41,093 nt of DNA, taken from IMG/VR virus record IMGVR_UViG_3300044998_000101, positions 1-41,093 of that record. One strand, given 5' to 3'. The translations under genes were made by a program, and so were the position numbers. Below are positions 23,450-30,621 of the stretch, piece after piece. Within the stretch, counting starts at the first letter, position 1, and the number at the start of each line of letters is the position of its first letter. The stretch comes from a virus. The notes below the pieces were generated by a model, which was not told where the DNA came from, searched no databases, and worked only from the letters and a program-made list of their open reading frames with translations.

Positions 23450-23695
23450 GTGATGTTCAACAATCCAATTTTGTTTTTCGCTGATCGTTTTCATTTTCAA
23501 GTAGTCGTCGAGCAAGTGGTTGTATTCAATGGTCGATCCCTCTGGAAGCCCAACACTACCGGCAAAATCAAGAAAGTCTAAGTACTTGCAAACCCTGCAC
23601 TCTGTGCAAGCGTTCAGGCAAATTGAGTCATTGTTCCAATCACAGTCGAATCTTCTAACTGTTCTGCCGTCTAGTAATGGGTTTATTTTTCTCAT
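23366..23695 (-). CDS. Cys-rich small protein, convergent with MazG gene
   Basis: About 109 residues from the ATG at 23695, which overlaps the previous stop as ATGA. The frame reads MRKINPLLDGRTVRRFDCDW and then CLNACTECRVCKYLDFLDF, a cluster of four closely spaced cysteines suggesting a metal site. A helical C-terminal half contains LFGHHHVGV. The last 84 bases are antisense to the MazG-like gene. It is the final gene of the transcript from the 25.5-kb promoter. Function is unknown. Confidence 0.6.
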   Translation of the reverse strand: MRKINPLLDGRTVRRFDCDWNNDSICLNACTECRVCKYLDFLDFAGSVGLPEGSTIEYNHLLDDYLKMKTISEKQNWIVEHHLELFGHHHVGVVENEITAHMRPKLFND

Positions 23696-23859
23696 TTCTT
23701 TACTGAACCCCAACAAGGATTCGTGTCCTGTGGTATGCGCGCAGCTTCATATCGCTCGCACTCTCGGGTGTAGTCGCCGTCTTTGAATGCAAGATAAAAC
23801 GTGAACAGTAATAACCCGCACAGCGTCAGCATAAAAAACCAAGTTAAAAATCTACTCAT
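23692..23859 (-). CDS. 55-aa membrane protein
   Basis: The frame reads MSRFLTWFFMLTLCGLLLFT (one membrane helix), then FYLAFKDGDYTRECERYEAA and a C-terminus with one more Cys. Both ends overlap neighbouring genes by ATGA. The extracytoplasmic part has two cysteines that could form a disulfide. No family is recognised; a signal-anchored small phage protein. Confidence 0.6.
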   Translation of the reverse strand: MSRFLTWFFMLTLCGLLLFTFYLAFKDGDYTRECERYEAARIPQDTNPCWGSVKK

Positions 23860-24146
23860 AACATCCCTTTCAACTGCTCGACAATCTTAGCAGTGTCCAA
23901 CACTTCAGCGGTTGGCGTTTGTGTGTCGAATGCTAGGCCGATTTCGTGTTGGCTGTCTGCTAGCGCTAAACCTACTTTGCGGTGGTTTTGTGGTAGTGTT
24001 CCTTTTCTCTGCATCTCAACAAAGATCTGCAAAATGGTGAGCGAGTCCGATTGGAACACAATAAAGTCTTTGCTCGTCTTTGGTTTGCCGTCTTTCACAG
24101 CAAATACCTCAATAATGTGTCGTGTTATTTTTACGGGTTTGTTCAT
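23856..24146 (-). CDS. 96-aa protein of unknown function
   Basis: The sequence starts VKITRHIIEVFAVKDGKPKT, continues with FIVFQSDSLTILQIFVEMQR and ends in a helix (LDTAKIVEQLKGML). Mixed alpha/beta, no recognisable motif. It overlaps both neighbours by four bases and so belongs to the coupled chain 25182-23366. Confidence 0.6.
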   Translation of the reverse strand: MNKPVKITRHIIEVFAVKDGKPKTSKDFIVFQSDSLTILQIFVEMQRKGTLPQNHRKVGLALADSQHEIGLAFDTQTPTAEVLDTAKIVEQLKGML

Positions 24147-24490
24147 GTTGTCTCCAGTATTCTTTTCTTGATTTCTTCAGTTGTTAGACAGTTTTTGTTG
24201 CTCACACCGGCATAAAAGTCGCAGTCATTTTCTAACTCTCGGTGGTAGATCGGCTTGTGGTTTGAGAATCTAATTTTGTACATTGTGTTTTCTTTATACA
24301 CAAAGACATACTTTGATACCCTAACCTCGTACACCTTAATGTTCCAGCCGGCTTCTATCATGTCTTTAATAAACAGTAGCCATTTTGCAACCGGATATTT
24401 TGTTGTGTACTCTGCAATCCTTTCGTCTACCATTTCCTTTGTAACTTTCCTCGCTCGGTGAAAGTTCTTCTTGAAAGGTAATCGTGTCAT
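24143..24490 (-). CDS. 115-aa basic protein of unknown function
   Basis: A basic protein beginning MTRLPFKKNFHRARKVTKEM, with a helical segment (AKWLLFIKDMIEAGWNIKVY) and beta strands (VSKYVFVYKENTMYKIRFS). It has two cysteines in the last third. No family is recognised. It is coupled by four-base overlaps to the RlpA-like gene upstream and the 96-aa gene downstream. Confidence 0.6.
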   Translation of the reverse strand: MTRLPFKKNFHRARKVTKEMVDERIAEYTTKYPVAKWLLFIKDMIEAGWNIKVYEVRVSKYVFVYKENTMYKIRFSNHKPIYHRELENDCDFYAGVSNKNCLTTEEIKKRILETT

Positions 24491-25182
24491 AGTAATTCAA
24501 TCTTGACGTTGCTCCCATTTTTCTCAGTAGGCTCTAAGCGGTGGTTATTGGTCTTAGCGCCAATTTGTAATGCTAATCCGTGGCTCAGGTCGGCCACGCG
24601 GTCGTACTTAGCGAATCCGCCACAGTCGGTGATTGTTGCCTCACTGGTCAATCCGTTGTCGAGGTTAGTAACGCGCACCTTGGTGTTGTATCGGATCGTC
24701 TTGTCGAGGATCAATTCACAAGGCACGGCAAGTGTCATTGCGTTTTCGTCGAATGGCTGGCCGTTCCCCATGATTTGTTTTTCACCACAACCCAAACATC
24801 CAGCGTGTGAATATGAACTCACTTTGCCCATGTAGGTTAGCTTTGGCTCTGGGGTTGGCTCAGAAGCGTGTGCAACTGGAACGATCTTGACTGACGCGCT
24901 TTCGGTTGCTTCCTTTGCGCTGTCGGTTGCCGGCGTTGGAGTTCCCACTGGGTTAATCAACTCTCGGCTTCGCTCTTTTACTAAAATAGGTGACTGAATA
25001 ATGATGGGACTCTGGTAATCGAAGTAATACTTGTTGTAAAAAGCATTTGAGCCTACAACAATGCCCGTCAGCAATGTGATGATTATTCCGGCGGTTGCGC
25101 CAATCTTCACAGCAGTCGGTACTTTGAAGTCGAACCCGATGGTGTCGCTTTCAAGTTTTGGTTTAATGTTTTTGAATTGCAT
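24487..25182 (-). CDS. Membrane-anchored RlpA-like double-psi beta-barrel protein
   Basis: A 231-residue protein. After a cytoplasmic start there is one membrane helix (about 26-48: AVKIGATAGIIITLLTGIVV), then a Ser/Thr/Pro/Ala-rich linker, then an RlpA-like barrel (about 115-215): YMGKVSSYSHAGCLGCGEKQ, FDENAMTLAVPCELI, VRVTNLDNGLTSEATITDCG, RVADLSHGLALQIGA. RlpA/expansin-type barrels bind or cleave peptidoglycan glycan strands; the key Asp is present in TDCG and the final DLS motif is kept. Extra cysteines (GCLGCG, DCGG) could form disulfides. It may loosen the wall during lysis, entry or exclusion. Confidence 0.8.
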   Translation of the reverse strand: MQFKNIKPKLESDTIGFDFKVPTAVKIGATAGIIITLLTGIVVGSNAFYNKYYFDYQSPIIIQSPILVKERSRELINPVGTPTPATDSAKEATESASVKIVPVAHASEPTPEPKLTYMGKVSSYSHAGCLGCGEKQIMGNGQPFDENAMTLAVPCELILDKTIRYNTKVRVTNLDNGLTSEATITDCGGFAKYDRVADLSHGLALQIGAKTNNHRLEPTEKNGSNVKIELL

Positions 25183-25206
25183 ACTTATTCTCCATTTTTA
25201 TATTTT

Positions 25207-25500
25207 TTAATATGTTTTGATACTAACCGTTAAACATGAGTGCATCGTGTCCAGCATCTCGTCTGGATAGTAAGCTAGGTCGAACTCCTCGCCTCGCTCT
25301 TCAATAATTTTTTCCACTCTCAATCTCATGTTTCTCATTGCGGTGTTGTCTCGGTAGTCGATCTCTGGGAAAAACATCTCAACGTCTACCCAGTGTCGGC
25401 TTGTTCCTCTACCTAGTTTTACTGATCGCACTCTGTTTTTACCGAATACGTCACTAAGCATTTTTTTATGGTTTTTGTGTTTGGCATATTTATTCTCCAT
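25207..25500 (-). CDS. 97-aa protein, first gene of the 25.5-kb transcript
   Basis: The frame begins MENKYAKHKNHKKMLSDVFG, then RHWVDVEMFFPEIDYRDNTA and a helix (MRNMRLRVEKIIEERGEEF), ending in MHSCLTVSIKTY. No family recognised. Sixteen bases separate its ATG from the -10 box of the promoter. The run of Lys near the start and the later acidic helix suggest a nucleic-acid or protein-binding factor, but nothing specific is visible. Confidence 0.6.
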   Translation of the reverse strand: MENKYAKHKNHKKMLSDVFGKNRVRSVKLGRGTSRHWVDVEMFFPEIDYRDNTAMRNMRLRVEKIIEERGEEFDLAYYPDEMLDTMHSCLTVSIKTY

Positions 25501-25515
25501 TCTTTTATTATATTA

Positions 25516-25544
25516 AGTATGCCTCGGTATTAAAGACTTGTCAA
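25516..25544 (-). promoter_or_regulatory. Promoter upstream of 25500-23366 genes
   Basis: Read leftwards: TTAACCC then TTGACA (25544-25539), a 17-base spacer and CATACT (25521-25516). The stretch around the -35 box is nearly identical to the promoters at 22.85, 28.98 and 30.85 kb. Confidence 0.75.
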
Positions 25545-25547
25545 GGG

Positions 25548-25778
25548 TTAATTTACAGAGGTAATCATATATCCGGCTGGTCGTTCTCCGTCGTCGGTTT
25601 CCCCTCCAAGCTCTTCTCGCACAATCTCCAGTGTGGTGTTTGGGTCTTTGGCAGCCCCCTTGCGCAATGCATCCTCTGCAATAGCTATGTAGTGCATTGC
25701 AACACTTGCACTTACCGGCGTTGGAAGTTTTATTGTTACTTTGGTGGTGATACTTATTTCACTATATTGTTTTGCCAT
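25548..25778 (-). CDS. 76-aa alpha/beta protein
   Basis: A small protein reading MAKQYSEISITTKVTIKLPT, then a helix (SASVAMHYIAIAEDALRKGA) and a short acidic tail. The strand-helix layout suggests a small ferredoxin- or KH-like fold but no family is recognised. It starts one base after the lipoprotein gene ends, and its stop abuts the next promoter. Confidence 0.55.
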   Translation of the reverse strand: MAKQYSEISITTKVTIKLPTPVSASVAMHYIAIAEDALRKGAAKDPNTTLEIVREELGGETDDGERPAGYMITSVN

Positions 25779-25779
25779 A

Positions 25780-25989
25780 TTACCTTTCAGTCTCCAAGCA
25801 ATGCTCGTAAAACTTTTGATTGTCCCAACCCTGCTCTTGCAGGTACGCCCATCGCTCCGGCGTAAAATCCCTACTATGGTCGCGGATAAACTCCGGCCGG
25901 CACTTTTCTTCTGGTAACTCTGGCGTTGTAGTGCAACCAGTAAGTAGTGCCGAGCCGGCTAGTATGATGATGGCGGTTCTAATTTTCAT
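25780..25989 (-). CDS. Small lipoprotein
   Basis: A 69-residue protein with a classic lipoprotein signal: basic MKIR, hydrophobic TAIIILAGSALLTG, then lipobox LTGC with the modified Cys at residue 19. The mature part is about 50 residues, charged, with three Trp/Tyr-rich stretches and two cysteines. Small phage lipoproteins act as outer spanins or as superinfection-exclusion factors. It overlaps the upstream DUF5659-like gene by 11 bases. Confidence 0.75.
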   Translation of the reverse strand: MKIRTAIIILAGSALLTGCTTTPELPEEKCRPEFIRDHSRDFTPERWAYLQEQGWDNQKFYEHCLETER

Positions 25990-26215
25990 TGTTATATAAC
26001 TGCTCTTTTAATGTTCTCATACTGTAAAACAGGTCTTGAGGTACTAGCGCAATTCTCCGCGCGTTGTATTCTTTTACGTCATTTCTCAGGCCTTCCGTGT
26101 CTCCAAAAACAAACATCGCTTTGCGTTCGCTTTTGTCCACTGTCTCGAGGGTATAACCAAGGGTAAGCAGTGTTGAGGCTAAATAAATGTCGCTAGTCTT
26201 GTACGTCAGTGTCAT
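25979..26215 (-). CDS. DUF5659-like small protein
   Basis: A 78-residue protein: YKTSDIYLASTLLTLGYTLE, SERKAMFVFGDTEGLRNDV, and ARRIALVPQDLFYSMRTLKE. The pattern (threonine-serine-aspartate start, leucine-rich helix, FxF strand, then V-x-x-x-x-F) matches the DUF5659 family seen in phages and mobile elements. Function is unknown. It overlaps the SWIM gene by 23 bases and the lipoprotein gene by 11. Confidence 0.65.
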   Translation of the reverse strand: MTLTYKTSDIYLASTLLTLGYTLETVDKSERKAMFVFGDTEGLRNDVKEYNARRIALVPQDLFYSMRTLKEQLYNNEN

Positions 26216-26444
26216 ATTGATCCTTTCGGGCTTTCAATTCTTGTAATTTTTGGCGTACTTCCGCCCCGTGTTTACACTCGTGGGTTCTGGTGATACTGTC
26301 CATGCAAGAGCAATAAAATCGCTTTTGGTCTTTACTCCACTGAACTCTGTACCAGTTGCCCGCGTTGGTGTGGCTCTCCACAAAGAAGTCGTATCTTGAA
26401 GCCCGCACAATCGTTGCGGAGAGCATTACACTGTTTTGATTCAT
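26193..26444 (-). CDS. SWIM zinc-finger protein
   Basis: An 83-residue protein with SWIM motif features: GNWYRVQWSKDQKRFYCSCM followed by CKHG, i.e. C-x-C-x(n)-C-x-H. SWIM domains bind DNA or proteins, and in Sws1/Zswim7-type factors support recombination. The gene is four bases into the end of the coiled-coil gene of the recombination block, so co-function with the Rad52/exonuclease pair is plausible. Confidence 0.75.
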   Translation of the reverse strand: MNQNSVMLSATIVRASRYDFFVESHTNAGNWYRVQWSKDQKRFYCSCMDSITRTHECKHGAEVRQKLQELKARKDQYDTDVQD

Positions 26445-27601
26445 AAGCTTTCCGCCCCCTTCTCGATGTGCTTCACCAAATCAACCAACTTAACATGCAC
26501 CTCACTCAATAGGTCTTTGGCCTCTTCGCTTGTAACTTCTGGTTTTGGTAAATGCTTCAAGTACTCCGCCATTGCCAGCAACTTTTCTCGGTCTGGGGCT
26601 AGTTTGGCTTTGCGCTCTAGCTCTGCTTTTTTCTTGGCTTCCTCAGCCTCTTTGTGTTTTCGTTCGAGTTCGGCTTTTTCCAAGGCTTCGCGCTTCTCAC
26701 GTTCTGCCTTCAGTTTTGCTTCCTGCTCGGCTCTGGCCTTTTCCGCAACCTTGCGTTCTGCTTCGAGCTTAGTTTGTTGTTTGGCGCGTTCGATCTTCAG
26801 CTTTTCTTCAGCTTTGCGCTTTTCCTCGGCAGCTTTTTTCTCTCTGGCCTCAGCTTCTTTTTTCAGCTTTTCGTTCTCAATTCTGATCTGCTCTTGCTCG
26901 AGGTCGTACTTTTCTTTTTTGTTTTTCGCAGCCTCTAAAATGTGGCCGTACTCTAGCTCGTCGGTGTGCAGTGAGATTGGAGTGTGTACCCATCTAGCAA
27001 AAGGTGCTAACTCCATCATTCGGTTTCGGTACACCTCTTCTTTACGGGCGTTTTCGGCTCTTTCTTCTTCTGCCTTGCGCTCGGCTTCCTTTTGCGCTTC
27101 GTAGGCTTTGCGTGAGTTTTGGAGCAGTTTTTCAAACACCGCTTCATCCATATCGAGCAAGTTAAACACAGTCACATCCTCAACATAATGCCCTAGCATC
27201 TCGCGTCGGTCGTTCAGTCGGGTAAGTTTTCGGTTTTCCTCTGCCATCTCCGCAAACTTTTCTTGCTTCTCGAGGTGTTCTTCAACTGGCACAATCAATG
27301 CCTTGATAATATTTGCCATACCGTCGATAGCCTTACCCTCGCGCAATGATTGCTCTTTGAGTTCTTTGCGGGTTTTCTCGACGTTCACGCGGATCTCTTT
27401 GAGCTGTAAGCGTTTCTGTCTGGCTTGGCTCATCTCGCGTAACTGCTCTTCGTTGGTTACAACAATGCTTTTTGATTCCTCAGCAATCTGTCGTGCCTTC
27501 TGGAAGCTGTCGCTAAAACTCTCTATCAAGGTTTTCACTTTATTTTCCTGTAGTCCGCTCTGTTGAGCAATTACTACCAGTTCGTTCTGTGTGTTTGTCA
27601 T
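26441..27601 (-). CDS. Long coiled-coil protein of the recombination block
   Basis: A 386-residue protein, almost entirely charged helix. Residues 1-160 are a mixed helical region (LVVIAQQSGLQENKVKTLIE, ELKEQSLREGKAIDGMANII). Residues 160-345 are a Glu/Lys/Ala-rich coiled coil with many EAERK/AEEKRK repeats, interrupted near 195-225 by a non-repetitive segment (MMELAPFARWVHTPISLHTD). Similar proteins stand next to phage exonuclease/annealing genes and are thought to be accessory recombination factors. It overlaps the exonuclease gene by four bases. Compositional similarity to TolA-like proteins is not homology. Confidence 0.75.
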   Translation of the reverse strand: MTNTQNELVVIAQQSGLQENKVKTLIESFSDSFQKARQIAEESKSIVVTNEEQLREMSQARQKRLQLKEIRVNVEKTRKELKEQSLREGKAIDGMANIIKALIVPVEEHLEKQEKFAEMAEENRKLTRLNDRREMLGHYVEDVTVFNLLDMDEAVFEKLLQNSRKAYEAQKEAERKAEEERAENARKEEVYRNRMMELAPFARWVHTPISLHTDELEYGHILEAAKNKKEKYDLEQEQIRIENEKLKKEAEAREKKAAEEKRKAEEKLKIERAKQQTKLEAERKVAEKARAEQEAKLKAEREKREALEKAELERKHKEAEEAKKKAELERKAKLAPDREKLLAMAEYLKHLPKPEVTSEEAKDLLSEVHVKLVDLVKHIEKGAESL

Positions 27602-28188
27602 TGTAGTTTCTCCAAAATAGTTTCTAACATTGCTACGCCTTGCACTAAGCCAGCTCTCAGTTTGTTGATGTCTGCCTCGTTGCGCGTAACTCTTTGAATA
27701 ATCGTGGTGCGCTTAAAGTTCTCGTTGTACACCACGTAGTCCGCCCATTGTCTGCCGGACACCAACATTTGCATTTGCATTTGCCAGTAGTGAGCCGGAT
27801 CAATCTTCATCTCGTACATGTACCGGGCAAACTTGGCATCATTCATGCACTTAATCTCAACCAACCCATCCTCTGCAATCATGCCGTCTGGTGAACAGCC
27901 GATCTTCTCGTCCATCTCAATGAAGGCAATCTCAGTCACTACGTTGCCGGTTTCCAGCTCGTAGTTGTTGCGGGCAATCATCTCTAGGGCGTGTCCGCGT
28001 TCGATGTCTTCATTGGTGTACTGCTCTTTCAATTTGCCGGTCATTGTCTCGGCGACCTTTTCAAACACCAGTGTTTCCAGTCCTTTGCCATTGGTTGCAA
28101 TGGCTTGGGCTGTCGAGGCGGTGAACTTGCCGAGTCGCAATCTCAACCACTCCTCTGTTCCTTGTTGGATGTTAGTGTGCAATTTCAT
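27598..28188 (-). CDS. YqaJ/lambda Exo-type 5'-3' exonuclease
   Basis: A 196-residue PD-(D/E)XK nuclease: QQGTEEWLRLRLGKFTAS, NEDIERGHALEMIARNNYEL, IGCSPDGMI (catalytic Asp), GLVEIKCM (E-x-K), YWQMQMQMLVSG (QMQ motif of lambda Exo/YqaJ). It degrades one strand from a DNA end and hands single strands to the annealing protein encoded just upstream, whose frame overlaps it by 17 bases. Length is typical. Confidence 0.93.
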   Translation of the reverse strand: MKLHTNIQQGTEEWLRLRLGKFTASTAQAIATNGKGLETLVFEKVAETMTGKLKEQYTNEDIERGHALEMIARNNYELETGNVVTEIAFIEMDEKIGCSPDGMIAEDGLVEIKCMNDAKFARYMYEMKIDPAHYWQMQMQMLVSGRQWADYVVYNENFKRTTIIQRVTRNEADINKLRAGLVQGVAMLETILEKLQ

Positions 28189-28915
28189 CGAGTTCTCGCT
28201 TTCTCTGGGTGTACATCACCTCAATGGCTTTGTGGTATTTGTCGTCGAGTGTTGAGCGTAACCCGTTGGCAATCTTCAACAACTCTTCTTTTGATTGTGC
28301 GCCCGTCAGTCGCACTTGGTCGGCTGGCTCTAATGCGGTGAAGTCGTCTCTTACCGCTTCGCCTTCAACCACTTCAATCTGTGAGTATTCGCCCTCGGCG
28401 TACACATCGTTGCAGATTCCCCACTCATTGGCGCACTTCTTCAATGCGTCGGTGGTCGCAGCTTTGTAGTCGTCCGCGAGGTCTACTGGTTGGTCGGTTG
28501 GGACTTTTACCGGCTTGTTCCAGCGGTTCATTACCGTGTTGCCTTTTTCATCCTTTTTGTCCTCAGTAATAAACTTAATCTCAGCACCACCGAATTGCTC
28601 TTTAGTGATCGAGAATGTAGGGTTGAAATGCACCACTAAGCGACCATGCACCCAGAGTTGGTTTCCCTCTCGGCCTTTGTCCACAATCACGAAGTCCCAC
28701 ATGTGTCCAAAAATCTCATTTAATTTTTGTTTAATGTAGTGACCCTTCACGTAGGTGAACTCATTACCACCGCGTCCTTTTCGTTTGTACAAAAACTCTG
28801 GCGGGGTTGGTTTTGAAATTACAGAAATCTGTTTGGGTGAAAGTATTGATTTACCAACCGTTAGGTTTTCTGGTAAAACCCTAATGATGGCTTTTTTGTC
28901 TGCCTTAACGGGCAT
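28172..28915 (-). CDS. Rad52/22-family single-strand annealing protein
   Basis: A 247-residue protein. The start at 28915 is chosen because GGAGG lies five bases upstream; an ATG further up covers that site. Core features of Rad52/22-type annealing proteins are TPPEFLYKRKGRGGNEFTYV, KGHYIKQKLNEIFGHMWDF, NQLWVHGRLVVHF and DDYKAATTDALKKCANEWGI. The C-terminal third (about 185-247) is acidic then helical. It pairs with the YqaJ exonuclease as a phage recombinase system. Confidence 0.9.
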   Translation of the reverse strand: MPVKADKKAIIRVLPENLTVGKSILSPKQISVISKPTPPEFLYKRKGRGGNEFTYVKGHYIKQKLNEIFGHMWDFVIVDKGREGNQLWVHGRLVVHFNPTFSITKEQFGGAEIKFITEDKKDEKGNTVMNRWNKPVKVPTDQPVDLADDYKAATTDALKKCANEWGICNDVYAEGEYSQIEVVEGEAVRDDFTALEPADQVRLTGAQSKEELLKIANGLRSTLDDKYHKAIEVMYTQRKRELDEIAH

Positions 28916-28948
28916 ATGATCCTCCATTTTTATTTTTATATTATGTTT

Positions 28949-28977
28949 ATTCTGCTCTTATTCTAAGGAGTTGTCAA
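28949..28977 (-). promoter_or_regulatory. Promoter for the recombination block
   Basis: Read leftwards: TTAACCC then TTGACA (28977-28972), a 17-base spacer and CAGAAT (28954-28949), 33 bases before the annealing-protein ATG. Confidence 0.75.
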
Positions 28978-28991
28978 GGGTTAAATTGTGA

Positions 28992-29051
28992 CGGGCTATA
29001 AAGGTCGTTCAGTGGGTTCTGGTAGAACTACCGAGCGACTTTTGTAACCCG
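28992..29051. other. Long, near-perfect hairpin with tRNA-D-arm-like top
   Basis: Bases 28992-29010 pair with 29033-29051 in 18 of 19 positions (three wobbles on the plus-strand RNA), capped by GGTTCT/AGAACT. The top contains GTTCAGTGG...GGTAGAAC, the consensus of a tRNA D-arm with extra bases. It has no U tract in the leftward direction and no anticodon or T-arm, so it is not a tRNA. It may be an RNase III site, a stability element or a tRNA mimic. It overlaps the end of the 53-aa gene. Confidence 0.7.
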
Positions 29052-29170
29052 CCATTTTCAACACAATACAACAACGGGTGCAAGTTCATTCTGTCAGTTG
29101 TCAATAGAACAAACAGGATCAATAGTAATCCTATACTAGCATAGCCTAGTATTTGTGCGACAACTTTCAT
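29009..29170 (-). CDS. 53-aa membrane protein
   Basis: The frame reads MKVVAQILGYASIGLLLILF, then VLLTTDRMNLHPLLYCVENG and a Ser/Thr/Arg-rich end. It has one membrane helix near the N-terminus. No strong ribosome site is seen, but the ATG lies ten bases after the preceding stop. The end runs into the long hairpin. Confidence 0.45.
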   Translation of the reverse strand: MKVVAQILGYASIGLLLILFVLLTTDRMNLHPLLYCVENGGLQKSLGSSTRTH

Positions 29171-29179
29171 TTGTGTTTT

Positions 29180-29548
29180 TCATTTCTTCAAATACTTTCC
29201 GAATGTTGCTTCCATGTCCACCACCGTTGCAACCGCGTGTTGGTGTAGCCCTTGTATTGCCTGTGAGCTGTTCCGGTATGACCAAGCCAAACAATCTGCC
29301 AGCGCTTGGTAGTCAAAACCTTTTTTAGGTTCTCCGTCCAATACCTTGTCGTTAAAATCGCTCACCGCTTGCTCCCAACCCATTTTGTCTTCACTAATTT
29401 TGTAGCCGGCGGTGAATCCTAAAAACTTTGTCGGCTCAAAAATCTTCAATCGGTACACCTTCACTACCAGCTTTTTTGTTTTCGGTTGGTAGTATTTCTT
29501 ATCATGTAGTCTGATGTCCTCAAAAGGAACTTCTAATAACTGTGGCAT
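29180..29548 (-). CDS. 122-aa protein of unknown function
   Basis: A mixed alpha/beta protein: MPQLLEVPFEDIRLHDKKYY, KLVVKVYRLKIFEPTKFLGF, and a helical C-terminal half with KGFDYQALADCLAWSYRNSS. It ends in HAVATVVDMEATFGKYLKK. I do not recognise a family. The helical half resembles small phage DNA-metabolism accessory factors only in general terms. Confidence 0.6.
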   Translation of the reverse strand: MPQLLEVPFEDIRLHDKKYYQPKTKKLVVKVYRLKIFEPTKFLGFTAGYKISEDKMGWEQAVSDFNDKVLDGEPKKGFDYQALADCLAWSYRNSSQAIQGLHQHAVATVVDMEATFGKYLKK

Positions 29549-29583
29549 ATCTCACCTTTCTTTTGTGTAATGTTTTTGTAAGT

Positions 29584-29931
29584 CTATAAATCCGCCCAAT
29601 TGCAGGTGCATTGCTTGTACCCTACGTGTTCCATGTGGCCGTACTCCGGCTCACCCAAGTGTTCATACTCTGGCTCTCTCAACTCTCCGCAATTTTGGCA
29701 TACAGCTTCTAAGTAACACTCGTTGCACATTCTGATGTTCTCGATTGTGTAGCCACAACTTGAACACAGTGGTCGTAAACATAGGTCACAACTGTCAATG
29801 GCTTCGGTTTTTGGATCATACGTACAGCCCTCAACTTCCGGCATTCTTGGAGGACAACTAAGATCCATTGTTTTTGCTCGCTCCAATCCGTTTTTCCATG
29901 CTTGCGCTGTTTTTTCTGCTTGTCTGTTCAT
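29584..29931 (-). CDS. Cys-rich zinc-binding protein
   Basis: A 115-residue protein with an ordered set of Cys pairs: SCPPRM, CTYD, then CDLCLRPLCSSCGY, CNECYLEAVCQNCGEL and a final CTCNW. This looks like a B-box-like or double zinc-ribbon fold. The first 25 residues are a helix (QAEKTAQAWKNGLERAKTM). The role is unknown; such phage proteins often bind host factors or nucleic acid. The stop of the DUF3560-like gene overlaps its ATG by four bases. Confidence 0.65.
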   Translation of the reverse strand: MNRQAEKTAQAWKNGLERAKTMDLSCPPRMPEVEGCTYDPKTEAIDSCDLCLRPLCSSCGYTIENIRMCNECYLEAVCQNCGELREPEYEHLGEPEYGHMEHVGYKQCTCNWADL

Positions 29932-30416
29932 AATGGCCTCACGTAACTTTTATCTCTCGAAAATGTCGATCCGGTTCGGTCGAATTTAATCCGGTAGCTT
30001 TTGGGGTAAACTCGTACAACTTCCCCGTCTCCGAAGCAAAAATCATGCACTCGTGTTCCCACGGTAATGAGTTTGTCCAATGCGTCGCGGGTTGCTTGGC
30101 GTTTGCGTTCAGCGTCACCCTTCACTTGGGCTTTGCCCGCGTCGATCCAATCAGCCTTCTTGCGCAACTCGTCGGCTTCGGTGAGTAGTTGCAATCCGGC
30201 CTCGTATCGGTCAGTGATTCTCGCTCGTCGTTTTGCGAATGGGCTATTGGCCTTTGCTGGTTGGAACATGAATCCGTGGTCGCCATGGTATGACTTAAAC
30301 TCTTGCATCTTCTGCTCTGCTTGAGCTTCTAACCTGTCAGCTTGAGCGCGGAGTTTGGCGGTGTATCGGTCGCGCTTGGCTTGTCGGTATGCTCTGATCT
30401 CTTTTTGCGTGTACAT
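29928..30416 (-). CDS. DUF3560-like helical protein with C-terminal KOW-like strand set
   Basis: A 162-residue basic protein. Residues 1-110 form two long helices with the DUF3560-like pattern RYTAKLRAQADRLEAQAEQK, MFQPAKANSPFAKRRARITD, RYEAGLQLLTEADELRKKAD. Residues 120-162 (VGTRVHDFCFGDGEVVRVYP, KSYRIKFDRTGSTFSRDKSY) read like a small beta barrel of the KOW/Tudor type. AAGGAGAGAC before the ATG is a good ribosome site. DUF3560 proteins are found in phages and plasmids without known function. Confidence 0.7.
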   Translation of the reverse strand: MYTQKEIRAYRQAKRDRYTAKLRAQADRLEAQAEQKMQEFKSYHGDHGFMFQPAKANSPFAKRRARITDRYEAGLQLLTEADELRKKADWIDAGKAQVKGDAERKRQATRDALDKLITVGTRVHDFCFGDGEVVRVYPKSYRIKFDRTGSTFSRDKSYVRPL

Positions 30417-30424
30417 GTCTCTCC

Positions 30425-30592
30425 TTAAAGGTAAATGTAGTATTCAGTTTTTCCCATATAGTTCACAGGAATCTTTCGGGCAACTTGGCCGTTGGCGCGT
30501 CGAACTAATGCCTTGCGCTTGGGTGCGACGGCAGGGCGCAAACGTGATTTAGCTTTGGAAGTAATGCCGAGTAGGCGTAAAAGTGTTTTCAT
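30425..30592 (-). CDS. 55-aa very basic protein behind the structured leader
   Basis: The frame reads MKTLLRLLGITSKAKSRLRP, then AVAPKRKALVRRANGQVARK and IPVNYMGKTEYYIYL. It is strongly basic and likely binds nucleic acid or ribosomes. A GGAG lies eight bases before the ATG. It is the first gene after the structured RNA at 30622-30804, so that RNA is its 5' leader. Confidence 0.6.
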   Translation of the reverse strand: MKTLLRLLGITSKAKSRLRPAVAPKRKALVRRANGQVARKIPVNYMGKTEYYIYL

Positions 30593-30621
30593 TTTTATTC
30601 TCCATTTTTATATTTAGTCTT

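Noticed and set aside
28992-29051. Possible tRNA because of GTTCAGTGG/GGTAGAAC
   Set aside because: The flanks pair into one long hairpin, and no anticodon arm or T-arm can be placed.
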